Assembly: GCA_023391535.1 (NCBI GenBank)
Contig: JAEWAU010000017.1
Location: forward strand, 1 to 15,301
Origin: Bacillota bacterium
GTDB taxonomy: Bacteria > Bacillota > Clostridia > Oscillospirales > Ethanoligenentaceae
Direction: 5' to 3'
Length of the DNA stretch: 15,301 bases
A model generated the notes under the pieces. It did no database searches. It was not told the origin of the DNA and worked only from the letters and a program-made list of their open reading frames with translations. Positions 1-6,553 of this stretch are shown piece by piece. The translations under genes and the position numbers were made by a program. Position 1 is the stretch's first letter, and every line of letters begins with the position of its first letter.

Positions 1-61
1 AACTCAAAACGTTGTATTTCCCAAACACCCCCTTTTTTTACGTGTATGCGGGCAAATCGGC

Positions 62-1246
62 TCACACCAGGCCCGGAATTTCAACCTCGGTTTCCACGTC
101 GGCGGCGTAATCCACGCCGGAAAGCCCGAAGCCGAACAGGCGGTAGAAGTCGCTCCAGTAGCCGTCCAGATCGGCGACGCGGGGCAGGGTATCGTCGCGG
201 ACAGCGCCCCACACACGGGCCACCGCGGCCTGCACGTCCGCGCGCAGCTCCAGATCGTCGAGCCGCAGGCGGCCTTCCTCATCCAGCACGGGGGCATCCT
301 CGCCGCAGAGCTTTTCGGCGAGCAGGCGGCGCATCTGCTCGACGCAGCCCTCGTGGAGCCCGTTTTCCTTCATGATCTTGAACAGGATGGAGATGTAGAG
401 CGGCACCACGGGAATGGCGGCGCTGGCCTGCGTGACCACGGCCTTGTTCACCGAAACGAAAGCGCGGCCCCCCAGCGGCGCAAGCTCTTCGGTAAGCGCT
501 TTGGCCGTGCGCTCCACGTCTTTTTTGGCCATGCCGATGGTGCCGTCCTTGTAGATGGCGTGCGTAAGCTCCGGACCGATATAGGAATAAGCGAGGGTGG
601 TGATACCCGGGGCGAGCGCGTCCGCTTCGCGCAGCGCGTCGATCCACAGTTTCCAGTCCTCACCGCCCATCACGCGCACGGTGCCTTCGATTTCCTCCTC
701 CGTTGCGGGAGGAATCGTCACCTCGGCGAGCCGGCGGGTGGACATATCGATGGATTTGCTGGAAAACGCGGTTTCCACGGGCTTGAGCACGGAGGAATAG
801 GTGGTTTCGCCCACCGTGCGCCGCGGCGCGGCCAGACTGTACACGACGAGGTCCACCTGGCCGAGATCGCTCTTGATGAGCTCCACCGTTTTGCGCTTGA
901 TTTCCGGCGAAAAGGCGTCGCCCATAATGCTCTTGGCGAAAAGCCCGTCGCGCCGGGCGAGCTCCTGAAAAGCGGCGGTGTTGTACCAGCCCGCCGTGGC
1001 CGTGCGCGCCTTGGAGGCGGGGCGCTCGAACGCGACGCCCACGGTATCCGCTCCGCCGCCGAACGCGGCGGCGATGCGCGTGGCGAGGCCGTAGCCGGTG
1101 GAAGAGCCGATGACGAGCACGCGCTTGGGGCCGTTAAACCTCGCGCGGGATTTGACGTATTCCACCTGCTCCTCCACGCTGCGGGCGCAGCCGGCGGGGT
1201 GGGCCGTGGTGCAGATAAACCCTCGGATTTTCGGCTCGACGATCAT
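62..1246 (-). CDS. fabV: Trans-2-enoyl-CoA / enoyl-ACP reductase, FabV/TER family
   Basis: Predicted 394-residue NADH-dependent reductase that reduces the 2,3-double bond of trans-2-enoyl-CoA (TER; crotonyl-CoA to butyryl-CoA) or enoyl-ACP (FabV) in the cytoplasm. The N-terminus has the family opening VEPKIRGFICTTAHPAGC. A Rossmann nucleotide-binding motif GSSTGYG lies at residues 47-53, with an acidic residue after the second strand (VAFERP, E74), which in this family goes with NADH preference. The extended-SDR catalytic pair is Y232-x8-K241 within IYKDGTIGMAKK. The length matches the usual 390-400 residues. The ATG at 1244-1246 is preceded by GGAAAGGA on the minus strand at normal spacing. 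It is transcribed alone and divergently from yunB. In Clostridia, TER-type enzymes serve butyrate or reduced-acid fermentation, while FabV serves fatty acid synthesis; sequence alone does not separate the two here. Confidence 0.93.
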   Translation of the reverse strand: MIVEPKIRGFICTTAHPAGCARSVEEQVEYVKSRARFNGPKRVLVIGSSTGYGLATRIAAAFGGGADTVGVAFERPASKARTATAGWYNTAAFQELARRDGLFAKSIMGDAFSPEIKRKTVELIKSDLGQVDLVVYSLAAPRRTVGETTYSSVLKPVETAFSSKSIDMSTRRLAEVTIPPATEEEIEGTVRVMGGEDWKLWIDALREADALAPGITTLAYSYIGPELTHAIYKDGTIGMAKKDVERTAKALTEELAPLGGRAFVSVNKAVVTQASAAIPVVPLYISILFKIMKENGLHEGCVEQMRRLLAEKLCGEDAPVLDEEGRLRLDDLELRADVQAAVARVWGAVRDDTLPRVADLDGYWSDFYRLFGFGLSGVDYAADVETEVEIPGLV

Positions 1247-1374
1247 TTGGTTTCCATCCTTTCCCGTTCCCTTGTTTTTTCTCTTTTTATACGAACCGGG
1301 ACGCGGTTCAGGGGCGCCGTGTCCCGTGCGTGGTGCGGTGCCGTGCCGCCGTAAAAAACGCCTGCGGCTTTATA

Positions 1375-1404
1375 AGTATAGCACGGCGTGCCGCCGCTCG
1401 GCAA
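1375..1404 (-). promoter_or_regulatory. Sigma-A-type promoter for the enoyl reductase
   Basis: Read on the minus strand, TTGCCG (1399-1404) and TATACT (1375-1380) are separated by 18 bp. They match the -35 consensus at 4 of 6 and the -10 at 5 of 6 positions. The predicted leader to the ATG at 1246 is about 120 nt. The spacer contains the perfect 11-bp inverted repeat GCACGGCGTGC (1381-1391), directly beside the -10, where a repressor could bind. The promoter call is inference from motifs. Confidence 0.55.
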
Positions 1405-1421
1405 TCCCCCGCCGCGCACGG

Positions 1422-1451
1422 GCCATAAGAGGACAGCGCCGGGCATATACT
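1422..1451 (+). promoter_or_regulatory. Possible sigma-E (sporulation) promoter for yunB
   Basis: CATATACT at 1444-1451 matches the sigma-E -10 consensus CATACAMT at 7 of 8 positions. A weaker -35-like GCCATAAG lies at 1422-1429 with a 14-bp spacer, the usual sigma-E spacing. The -10 lies about 100 bp before the yunB start. In Bacillus subtilis yunB belongs to the sigma-E regulon, which supports the call, but the -35 half is poor. Confidence 0.35.
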
Positions 1452-1553
1452 GTACCGGCAGACGCGGCATGGATGGCAGAACGGCGCGTTTTGCAAAAAG
1501 CCGCGGACGTGTGTTCTAACAGGCGGCGGCGCAAAGCGCGCGTGGGGTGGATT

Positions 1554-2330
1554 ATGAGATTCCGCTCTCGGTTTGGCAGACGGAGGTTTGGGAAGAAGCA
1601 GGTGTTCGGCGCGCTCCTCGCCGCGGCGGGCATTTTGCTGCTGGGGCTGTACCTGTTCAACGTGCGCATGCTGCCCGTAATCCGGGCCATGGCGCTGAGC
1701 AACGCGCGCAACATGGCCACGGCGGCTATCAACGACGCGGCTGGCCGCGTGCTGCAGCGCCAAAAAGTGGATTACGCCAAGCTGATGACGCTCGAAAAGG
1801 ATTCCGGCGGCAACATCGTGGCTGTGGAGGCCAACACCACCGAGATCAACCTGCTCAAATATGAGATCACGAACGAAGCGCTCGGGGAGATCAAGGGCAT
1901 CGACACGTCGGACCTTGGCATCCCCGTAGGGACGATTATCGGCGGGCAGCTGTTCACCGGGCTGGGGCCGCGTATCCGCGTGCGCATCGAGCCGGTGGGC
2001 AACGTGCGCTCCGAATTCATCAACACGTTTTCCGCGGCGGGCATCAACCAGACGAGGCAGGAAATCTCGCTCGACGTGGACGCCCAGATCGCCGTGATCG
2101 TTTCGAGCTTTACGTTCAACACCGACGTGCAGAGCAATTTCGTCATCGCCGATATCGTCATCGTGGGCGGCGTACCGGGCACCTATTTTCAATCCGGCGG
2201 CAGCGGTTCCGATTCCTCCGCGGACAGCGCGTACCTGTACGGCGCGCAGGCGGGCGCTTCGGGTTCCTCGGGTTCTTCGGGCGCGGCGGCGAAAAGCGCA
2301 TCCTCCGCGGCGGGCGCGTCGTCAAAATAA
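1554..2330 (+). CDS. yunB: Sporulation protein YunB family
   Basis: Predicted 258-residue membrane-anchored protein. A very basic N-terminus (MRFRSRFGRRRFGKK) is followed by one hydrophobic segment at about residues 17-36, consistent with an N-terminal anchor and the rest outside the cytoplasm. The body shows the YunB family pattern: GIPVGTIIGGQLFTGLGPRI at residues 122-141, AGINQTRQEISL at 162-173, and VPGTYF near 207-212. After residue 213 a Ser/Gly/Ala-rich tail of about 45 residues extends beyond the conserved domain and looks disordered. In B. subtilis YunB is made in the mother cell under sigma-E and is needed for efficient sporulation; its biochemistry is unknown. The ATG at 1554 has GGGGTGG only 3 nt upstream, so the in-frame GTG at 1542 is an alternative start. 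Upstream in-frame sequence lacks any family similarity. Confidence 0.85.
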   Translation: MRFRSRFGRRRFGKKQVFGALLAAAGILLLGLYLFNVRMLPVIRAMALSNARNMATAAINDAAGRVLQRQKVDYAKLMTLEKDSGGNIVAVEANTTEINLLKYEITNEALGEIKGIDTSDLGIPVGTIIGGQLFTGLGPRIRVRIEPVGNVRSEFINTFSAAGINQTRQEISLDVDAQIAVIVSSFTFNTDVQSNFVIADIVIVGGVPGTYFQSGGSGSDSSADSAYLYGAQAGASGSSGSSGAAAKSASSAAGASSK

Positions 2331-2363
2331 TGCGGTGCCGGCGTGTACGCAGGCGGAAAAATC

Positions 2364-2372
2364 TGATATAAT
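2364..2372 (+). promoter_or_regulatory. Extended -10 promoter upstream of ligA
   Basis: TGATATAAT at 2364-2372 is a perfect TATAAT with an upstream TG, i.e. an extended -10. No good -35 is present at 17-18 bp, which extended -10 promoters often tolerate. It would give a leader of about 140 nt to the ligA start at 2523 and is the only clear promoter ahead of the ligA-gatCAB cluster. Confidence 0.55.
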
Positions 2373-2476
2373 AAAAGGTGAATTTGCGTGCGCCGGTTCC
2401 GTTTTAAACGGGGAAAACGCCCGAAAGGGATGCGGAAGCGCATCTCGCGGCCGCGCGGAAAAGTTCAAAACCGCAT

Positions 2477-2506
2477 GCGCCGCCCCGCCGGAGCGGCCCC
2501 CGGCGC
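2477..2506 (+). promoter_or_regulatory. GC-rich hairpin abutting the ligA ribosome binding site
   Basis: An outer stem GCGCCG (2477-2482) / CGGCGC (2501-2506) encloses an inner stem GCCG (2487-2490) / CGGC (2494-2497) with a GAG loop. The outer arm ends one base before the Shine-Dalgarno AAGGAGA at 2507-2513. Such a structure could affect ribosome access or mRNA stability; no function can be assigned from sequence. Confidence 0.35.
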
Positions 2507-2522
2507 AAGGAGACGGAAATAA

Positions 2523-4502
2523 ATGGAACAAAACGAGGAGGAGCGCCGCGCCCGGGAACTGCGCGACGCGCTCCATTACCACAATTACCGATACTACGTC
2601 CTGGACGCCCCCGAGATTCCGGATTACGAATACGACCGGATGCTGCGCGAGCTGGAAGAGCTGGAGGCGGCCCGCCCGGAGCTCGTAACGCCCGATTCCC
2701 CCACGCAGCGCGTGGGCGGCGCGGCTTCCGGGCAGTTTGCGCCCGTGCGCCACGCCGTGCCGATGGAAAGCCTGCAGGATGTCTTTTCGCCCGAGGAGGT
2801 GCGCGCGTTCGACGCGCGCGTGCGCGAAGCGGAGCCGGAGGCGGTCTTCTCGGTGGAACCGAAGATCGACGGGCTTTCGGTTTCGCTCGAATATGAGAAC
2901 GGCGTGTTCGTGCGCGGCTCCACGCGGGGCGACGGCGTTACGGGCGAGGATGTGACGGCGAACCTGCGCACGGTGCGCTCCATTCCGCTGAAGCTGACAC
3001 GCCCGCTGCCGCTTCTGGAAGTGCGCGGCGAGGTGCACATGCCCCACGCGCAGTTTTTTAAACTGGTGGAGCAGCAGGAGCTCCACGACGAAAAGCCGTT
3101 CCAGAACTGCCGCAACGCCGCCGCCGGTTCGCTGCGCCAGAAGGACCCGCACGCCACGGCCTCCCGCGGGCTCGATATTTTCGTGTTCAACATCCAGCGC
3201 ATCGAAGGGGAGACGGTGGAATCCCACATGGCCGGGCACGAGCTGCTCCGGGAGTTGGGGTTCAAGGTCATCGGCTACAAAAGCTGCAAAACCATCGGCG
3301 AAACGCTCGCGGAGATCGCGCGCATCGGGGAATCCCGCGGTGCGCTCGGCTACGATATCGACGGCGTGGTGGTGAAGGCCGATTCGCTCGCGCTGCGCGA
3401 AAGGCTCGGCAGCACGGCGAAATTTCCGCGCTGGGCCGTGGCGTATAAATTCCCGCCCGAAGAGAAGGAAACCGAGCTTCTGGGTGTGGATGTGAACGTG
3501 GGCCGCACGGGCGTGCTCACGCCCACGGCGGTGCTCGCGTCCGTAAAGCTTGCCGGCACCACCGTTTCGCGCGCCACGCTCCACAATCAGGATAACATCG
3601 ACCGGCTCGGCGCGGCGGTGGGGGATACGGTGCGCGTGCGCAAGGCCGGGGACATCATCCCCGAGATCGTGGCGGTGGCGCGGCACGGCGGCGGGGAGCC
3701 CTACCGGATGCCGCAGACCTGCCCCTCGTGCGGGGAACCGGTGTTCCGGCAGGAGGACGAGGCCGCGCTGCGCTGCCAGAACCCCGAATGCCCCGCGCAG
3801 CTTTTGCGCCGTCTCATCCACTTTTCTTCACGCGACGCCATGGATATCGACGGCCTCGGCCCGGCGGTGCTTTCGGCGCTCGTCGCAAACGGGCTGGTAT
3901 CCTCCCCGGCCGACCTTTACGGCCTTACGGAAGAGCAGCTCGCGCAGCTCGACCGCATGGGTGAAAAATCGGCCGCGAACCTGGCGAACGCCATCGCCGC
4001 CTCCCGGGAGGCGGGCCTTGCGCGGCTGCTGTTCGCGCTGGGCGTGCGCAACGTGGGGCAGAAGGCGGCCCGGCTCATCGCCGGGCGGTTCCAGACGGCG
4101 CAGCGCCTGTTCTCGGCAACGGAAGAGGAGCTCTGCGGCATCGACGAGATCGGCGAGATCATCGCCCGGAGCGTGTGCGCGTTCTTCGCGCTGCCGGGCA
4201 CGCGGCACCTGCTACGCCGGCTGGAGGAGGCGGGCGTCAAGCTCACCGAGGACGCCCCCGCGCAAACGCAGACGCGCTTTTCCGGCATGACCTTCGTGCT
4301 CACGGGCACGCTGCCCACGCTCGCGCGCGCGGAAGCCTCCCGGCTCATCGAGGAGCAGGGCGGGCGGGTAACCGGCAGCGTTTCCAAAAAGACGACGTGG
4401 GTGCTCGCGGGGGAGGACGCCGGAAGCAAGCTCGACAAGGCACAGCGGCTGGGCGTGCCCGTCCTCGACGAGGCGCGCTTCCGGGAAATGCTCGGCGGCT
4501 GA
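2523..4502 (+). CDS. ligA: NAD-dependent DNA ligase LigA
   Basis: Predicted 659-residue replicative and repair ligase that seals 3'-OH/5'-phosphate nicks using NAD+. Domains in order: NMN-binding Ia domain (HYHNYRYYVLDAPEIPDYEYD, residues 18-38); adenylation domain with active-site K114 in EPKIDG and the motif STRGDGVTGEDVT; OB domain from about 310; a four-cysteine zinc site at C400, C403, C418 and C423 (CPSC...CQNPEC); helix-hairpin-helix repeats at about 425-580; and a C-terminal BRCT domain at about 585-659 (FSGMTFVLTGTL). All key residues are present and the length is typical (650-680). The ATG is preceded by AAGGAGA at 9-nt spacing. It heads a same-strand cluster with gatCAB, a common Firmicute order, although pcrA, often just upstream, is replaced here by yunB. 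Confidence 0.98.
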   Translation: MEQNEEERRARELRDALHYHNYRYYVLDAPEIPDYEYDRMLRELEELEAARPELVTPDSPTQRVGGAASGQFAPVRHAVPMESLQDVFSPEEVRAFDARVREAEPEAVFSVEPKIDGLSVSLEYENGVFVRGSTRGDGVTGEDVTANLRTVRSIPLKLTRPLPLLEVRGEVHMPHAQFFKLVEQQELHDEKPFQNCRNAAAGSLRQKDPHATASRGLDIFVFNIQRIEGETVESHMAGHELLRELGFKVIGYKSCKTIGETLAEIARIGESRGALGYDIDGVVVKADSLALRERLGSTAKFPRWAVAYKFPPEEKETELLGVDVNVGRTGVLTPTAVLASVKLAGTTVSRATLHNQDNIDRLGAAVGDTVRVRKAGDIIPEIVAVARHGGGEPYRMPQTCPSCGEPVFRQEDEAALRCQNPECPAQLLRRLIHFSSRDAMDIDGLGPAVLSALVANGLVSSPADLYGLTEEQLAQLDRMGEKSAANLANAIAASREAGLARLLFALGVRNVGQKAARLIAGRFQTAQRLFSATEEELCGIDEIGEIIARSVCAFFALPGTRHLLRRLEEAGVKLTEDAPAQTQTRFSGMTFVLTGTLPTLARAEASRLIEEQGGRVTGSVSKKTTWVLAGEDAGSKLDKAQRLGVPVLDEARFREMLGG

Positions 4503-4534
4503 GCGGCGTTTCATATTTTTGTTTGAAAATCGGA

Positions 4535-4551
4535 CAGGCCCGCGGGGCCTG
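4535..4551 (+). terminator. Perfect 7-bp hairpin between ligA and gatC
   Basis: CAGGCCC (4535-4541) and GGGCCTG (4545-4551) form a perfect stem with a GCG loop, 32 bp after the ligA stop. The only T-run is four bases at 4560-4564, about 9 nt after the stem, so this is an imperfect intrinsic terminator. It may be a partial terminator or an mRNA-stabilising hairpin that separates ligA from gatCAB. Confidence 0.35.
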
Positions 4552-4584
4552 AGAATCGCCTTTTAAGAGAAAGGATGGTCCATT

Positions 4585-4875
4585 ATGGAAAAAGCGGGAA
4601 CCCCCGAGATCGACATCCGCCATATCGCGCGGCTCGCGCGGCTGCATGTGGAGGACGCGGAGATCCCGGTTCTGGAAAAGGAGATGGGCAGCATCGTCCG
4701 TATGGTGGAGGACCTGCCCGTGTTCACGGATACCTCTCTGCCGCTCGACGAAAACGACGCCATGCCCCTGCGGCGCGACGAGGAGGGCGCGTCCTCCCCG
4801 CGCGAAGAGATTCTGGAAAACGCTCCGCAGACGGAAGCGGGCTGCGTCGTGGTGCCCAAGGTCGTGGAGGAGTGA
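4585..4875 (+). CDS. gatC: Asp-tRNA(Asn)/Glu-tRNA(Gln) amidotransferase subunit C
   Basis: Predicted 96-residue GatC, the small clamp subunit that wraps around the GatA-GatB interface and stabilises the GatCAB complex. The sequence has the family pattern: an N-terminal helical stretch IDIRHIARLARLHVEDAE, then the mid-region IVRMVEDLPVFTDT, and the C-terminal Pro-rich linker ending in CVVVPKVVEE. The family signature of a late Arg/Asp segment (PLRRDE) is visible at about residues 61-66. The length fits the usual 95-100. GAAAGGA at 4569-4575 lies about 10 nt before the ATG. An overlapping out-of-frame ATG at 4575 would give a peptide without similarity and was not called. Unlike many gat operons, where gatC and gatA nearly touch, the next gene starts 157 bp downstream. 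Confidence 0.95.
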   Translation: MEKAGTPEIDIRHIARLARLHVEDAEIPVLEKEMGSIVRMVEDLPVFTDTSLPLDENDAMPLRRDEEGASSPREEILENAPQTEAGCVVVPKVVEE

Positions 4876-4905
4876 TTTTTCCTCTGTTTTGGACTTCTCA
4901 CATCT

Positions 4906-5006
4906 ACAGCATTTTCAGAAAATATGGATCTGTTCCAAAGTGTTTCGCTTAAACCAGGAGAGGCGGACAGACGAAACACAGCATCCATCGATATTTTATG
5001 AAATTG
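4906..5006 (+). repeat. Dispersed intergenic repeat, copy A (gatC-gatA spacer)
   Basis: This stretch is AT-richer than the flanking genes and aligns with 14462-14565 on the same strand. Shared blocks in order are ACAGCATTT, CAGAA, GTGTTTCG, AACCA, GGACAGACGAAA and AATTG. From ACAGCA to the end of GTGTTTCG the two copies align without a gap at 30 of 42 positions, and most differences are transitions. GTGTTTCG (4940-4947) and CGAAACAC (4972-4979) form a perfect 8-bp inverted repeat with a 24-nt loop. It lies on the transcribed strand of the gat operon. It could be a degenerate miniature mobile element or a structured RNA; no known riboswitch or T-box motif is seen. Confidence 0.65.
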
Positions 5007-5032
5007 CTCTATCTTCTCATCTGGAGGTTTGT

Positions 5033-6493
5033 ATGGAGCTGTATGAATACACCGCCGCGGAGCTGGGCGGAATGCTGCGCGCCAAAAAGTGCAGCGCGGC
5101 GGAGCTGGCAAGCTCGGTTTTCGCGCGCATCGACCAAACGGAAGGCAGGGTGGGCGCTTACCTGACGCCGACGCGTGAGCGTGCGCTCGCGCAGGCAGCG
5201 GAAACGGATAAGGCCCTCGCGGCGGGCGAAGACCTGCCGCCGCTCGCGGGCATCCCCGTGGCGGTGAAGGACAATATCTGCATCAAGGGCGTAAAAACCA
5301 CCTGCGCTTCGCACATTCTCGAGAACTTCGCGGCGCCCTACGACGCCGCGGTTTCGGAAAAGCTCGCGCAGGCGGGCTGCGTGGTGACGGGCAAGGCCAA
5401 CATGGACGAATTCGCCATGGGCTCCTCGTGCGAAACCTCGTATTTCCAGAAAACGCACAACCCCCGGGGGCTCGACCGCGTTCCGGGCGGTTCTTCGGGC
5501 GGCAGCGCCGCCGCGGTGGCTTCCGGCGAGGCCGTGCTGGCGCTCGGTTCCGATACCGGCGGCTCCATCCGGCAGCCGTCGTCGCTATGCGGCGTGGTGG
5601 GGCTCAAGCCCACCTACGGCGCCGTTTCGCGGTTCGGCCTCGTTGCGTTCGCCTCGTCGCTCGACCAGATCGGCCCCTTCGGGCGCTGCGTGAAGGACGC
5701 CGCGCTGCTCTTCGACGCCATCCGCGGGTACGACCGCCGCGATGCCACGAGCTCTTCGCGCGAGCTACCGCCGGTTGCGCCGGGCCTTACGGGAAACGTG
5801 AAGGGCCTGAAGATCGGCATCCCCTCCGAATACTTTGGCCTGGGCGTGGAAAAAGAAGTGCATGAAAAGGTGATGGCCGCCGCCCACGCGCTGGAAGGCC
5901 TGGGCGCTGAGCTTGCCGAAATCTCGCTGCCCAGCACCCAGTACGCGCTGCCGGCCTACTACATCATCGCCTGCGCCGAGGCTTCGAGCAACCTTGCGCG
6001 GTTCGACGGCGTCAAGTACGGCTACCGCACGCCGCATTACAAGGACCTGCTCGATCTCTACGAGCGCTCGCGCAGCGAGGGCTTCGGCGCGGAGGTCAAG
6101 CGCCGCATCCTGCTGGGCACGTTCGTGCTCTCCTCGGGTTATTACGACGCGTATTACAAGCGCGCCAAGCTCACGCAGCTTCGCATCGCCTCCGAATTCG
6201 CGCAGGCGTTTTCGGCGTGCGACCTGGTGCTCACGCCCACCTCGCCCGTTACGGCGTTCCCGTTCGGCGCGCGCACGGGCGACCCGCTCCAGATGTACGC
6301 CGCGGATATCTGCACTGTGCCCGTCAACATCGCGGGGCTGCCGGCCGTTTCGCTCCCCTGCGGCGCCGACGCGCAGGGCCTCCCCGTGGGCTGCCAGCTC
6401 ATCGGCCCGAAGTTCGGGGAAGCCGCCCTTCTGAACGTCGCGTACGCATGCGAGCAGGCCCTGGGCGGGCCGCTCCCCGTGGCAAAGCTGTAA
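5033..6493 (+). CDS. gatA: Asp-tRNA(Asn)/Glu-tRNA(Gln) amidotransferase subunit A
   Basis: Predicted 486-residue glutaminase subunit that releases ammonia from glutamine (or asparagine) and channels it to GatB for conversion of Glu-tRNAGln to Gln-tRNAGln and Asp-tRNAAsn to Asn-tRNAAsn. It is an amidase-signature protein with the Ser-cisSer-Lys triad intact: K79 (PVAVKDNI), S154 (VPGGSSGGSAAAVA) and nucleophile S178 (SDTGGSIRQPSS), the same numbering as characterised GatA proteins. The TGKANMDEFAMGSS motif at 119-132 is typical of GatA rather than other amidases. The length is normal (about 485). The reading frame continues upstream through the repeat-bearing spacer, but the ATG at 5033 has GGAGG at 5023-5027 and matches the family N-terminus (MELYEYTAAEL). 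Confidence 0.97.
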   Translation: MELYEYTAAELGGMLRAKKCSAAELASSVFARIDQTEGRVGAYLTPTRERALAQAAETDKALAAGEDLPPLAGIPVAVKDNICIKGVKTTCASHILENFAAPYDAAVSEKLAQAGCVVTGKANMDEFAMGSSCETSYFQKTHNPRGLDRVPGGSSGGSAAAVASGEAVLALGSDTGGSIRQPSSLCGVVGLKPTYGAVSRFGLVAFASSLDQIGPFGRCVKDAALLFDAIRGYDRRDATSSSRELPPVAPGLTGNVKGLKIGIPSEYFGLGVEKEVHEKVMAAAHALEGLGAELAEISLPSTQYALPAYYIIACAEASSNLARFDGVKYGYRTPHYKDLLDLYERSRSEGFGAEVKRRILLGTFVLSSGYYDAYYKRAKLTQLRIASEFAQAFSACDLVLTPTSPVTAFPFGARTGDPLQMYAADICTVPVNIAGLPAVSLPCGADAQGLPVGCQLIGPKFGEAALLNVAYACEQALGGPLPVAKL

Positions 6494-6536
6494 GCGCGCG
6501 GGAAGCTTGCAGGGCGCTTTTGAAATTCACCCGCCG

Positions 6537-6542
6537 AAAGGA
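6537..6542 (+). promoter_or_regulatory. Ribosome binding site that sets the gatB start
   Basis: AAAGGA at 6537-6542 lies 11 nt before the ATG at 6554. The earlier in-frame ATG at 6542 overlaps this site and so cannot use it, which supports 6554 as the gatB start. Confidence 0.7.
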
Positions 6543-6553
6543 TGTTCCAAGCG

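Larger units (their letters stand above)
1247..1553. other. Divergent intergenic region between the enoyl reductase and yunB
   Basis: This 307-bp region separates two divergently transcribed genes. It holds the reductase's ribosome binding site, the minus-strand promoter at 1375-1404 and a possible sigma-E promoter at 1422-1451. Reading frames run through it, but none has a convincing start, ribosome binding site or recognisable protein. The part at about 1310-1350 is rich in repeated GTGCGG/GCCGTG words and has no assigned function. Confidence 0.6.

Noticed and set aside
1..61. Terminator for the enoyl reductase gene at the window start
   Set aside because: There is a seven-T run on the plus strand, but no convincing stem next to it on either strand; the region may be incomplete because of the window edge.
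4876..5032. T-box riboswitch for the gat operon
   Set aside because: No AGAGA-type or GGGTGGNACC-type T-box sequence and no terminator follows; the region lies between gatC and gatA, not upstream of the operon.
6542..6553. Earlier gatB start at 6542 (MFQAMQYE)
   Set aside because: This ATG overlaps the AAAGGA ribosome binding site; the ATG at 6554 fits both spacing and the family N-terminus.
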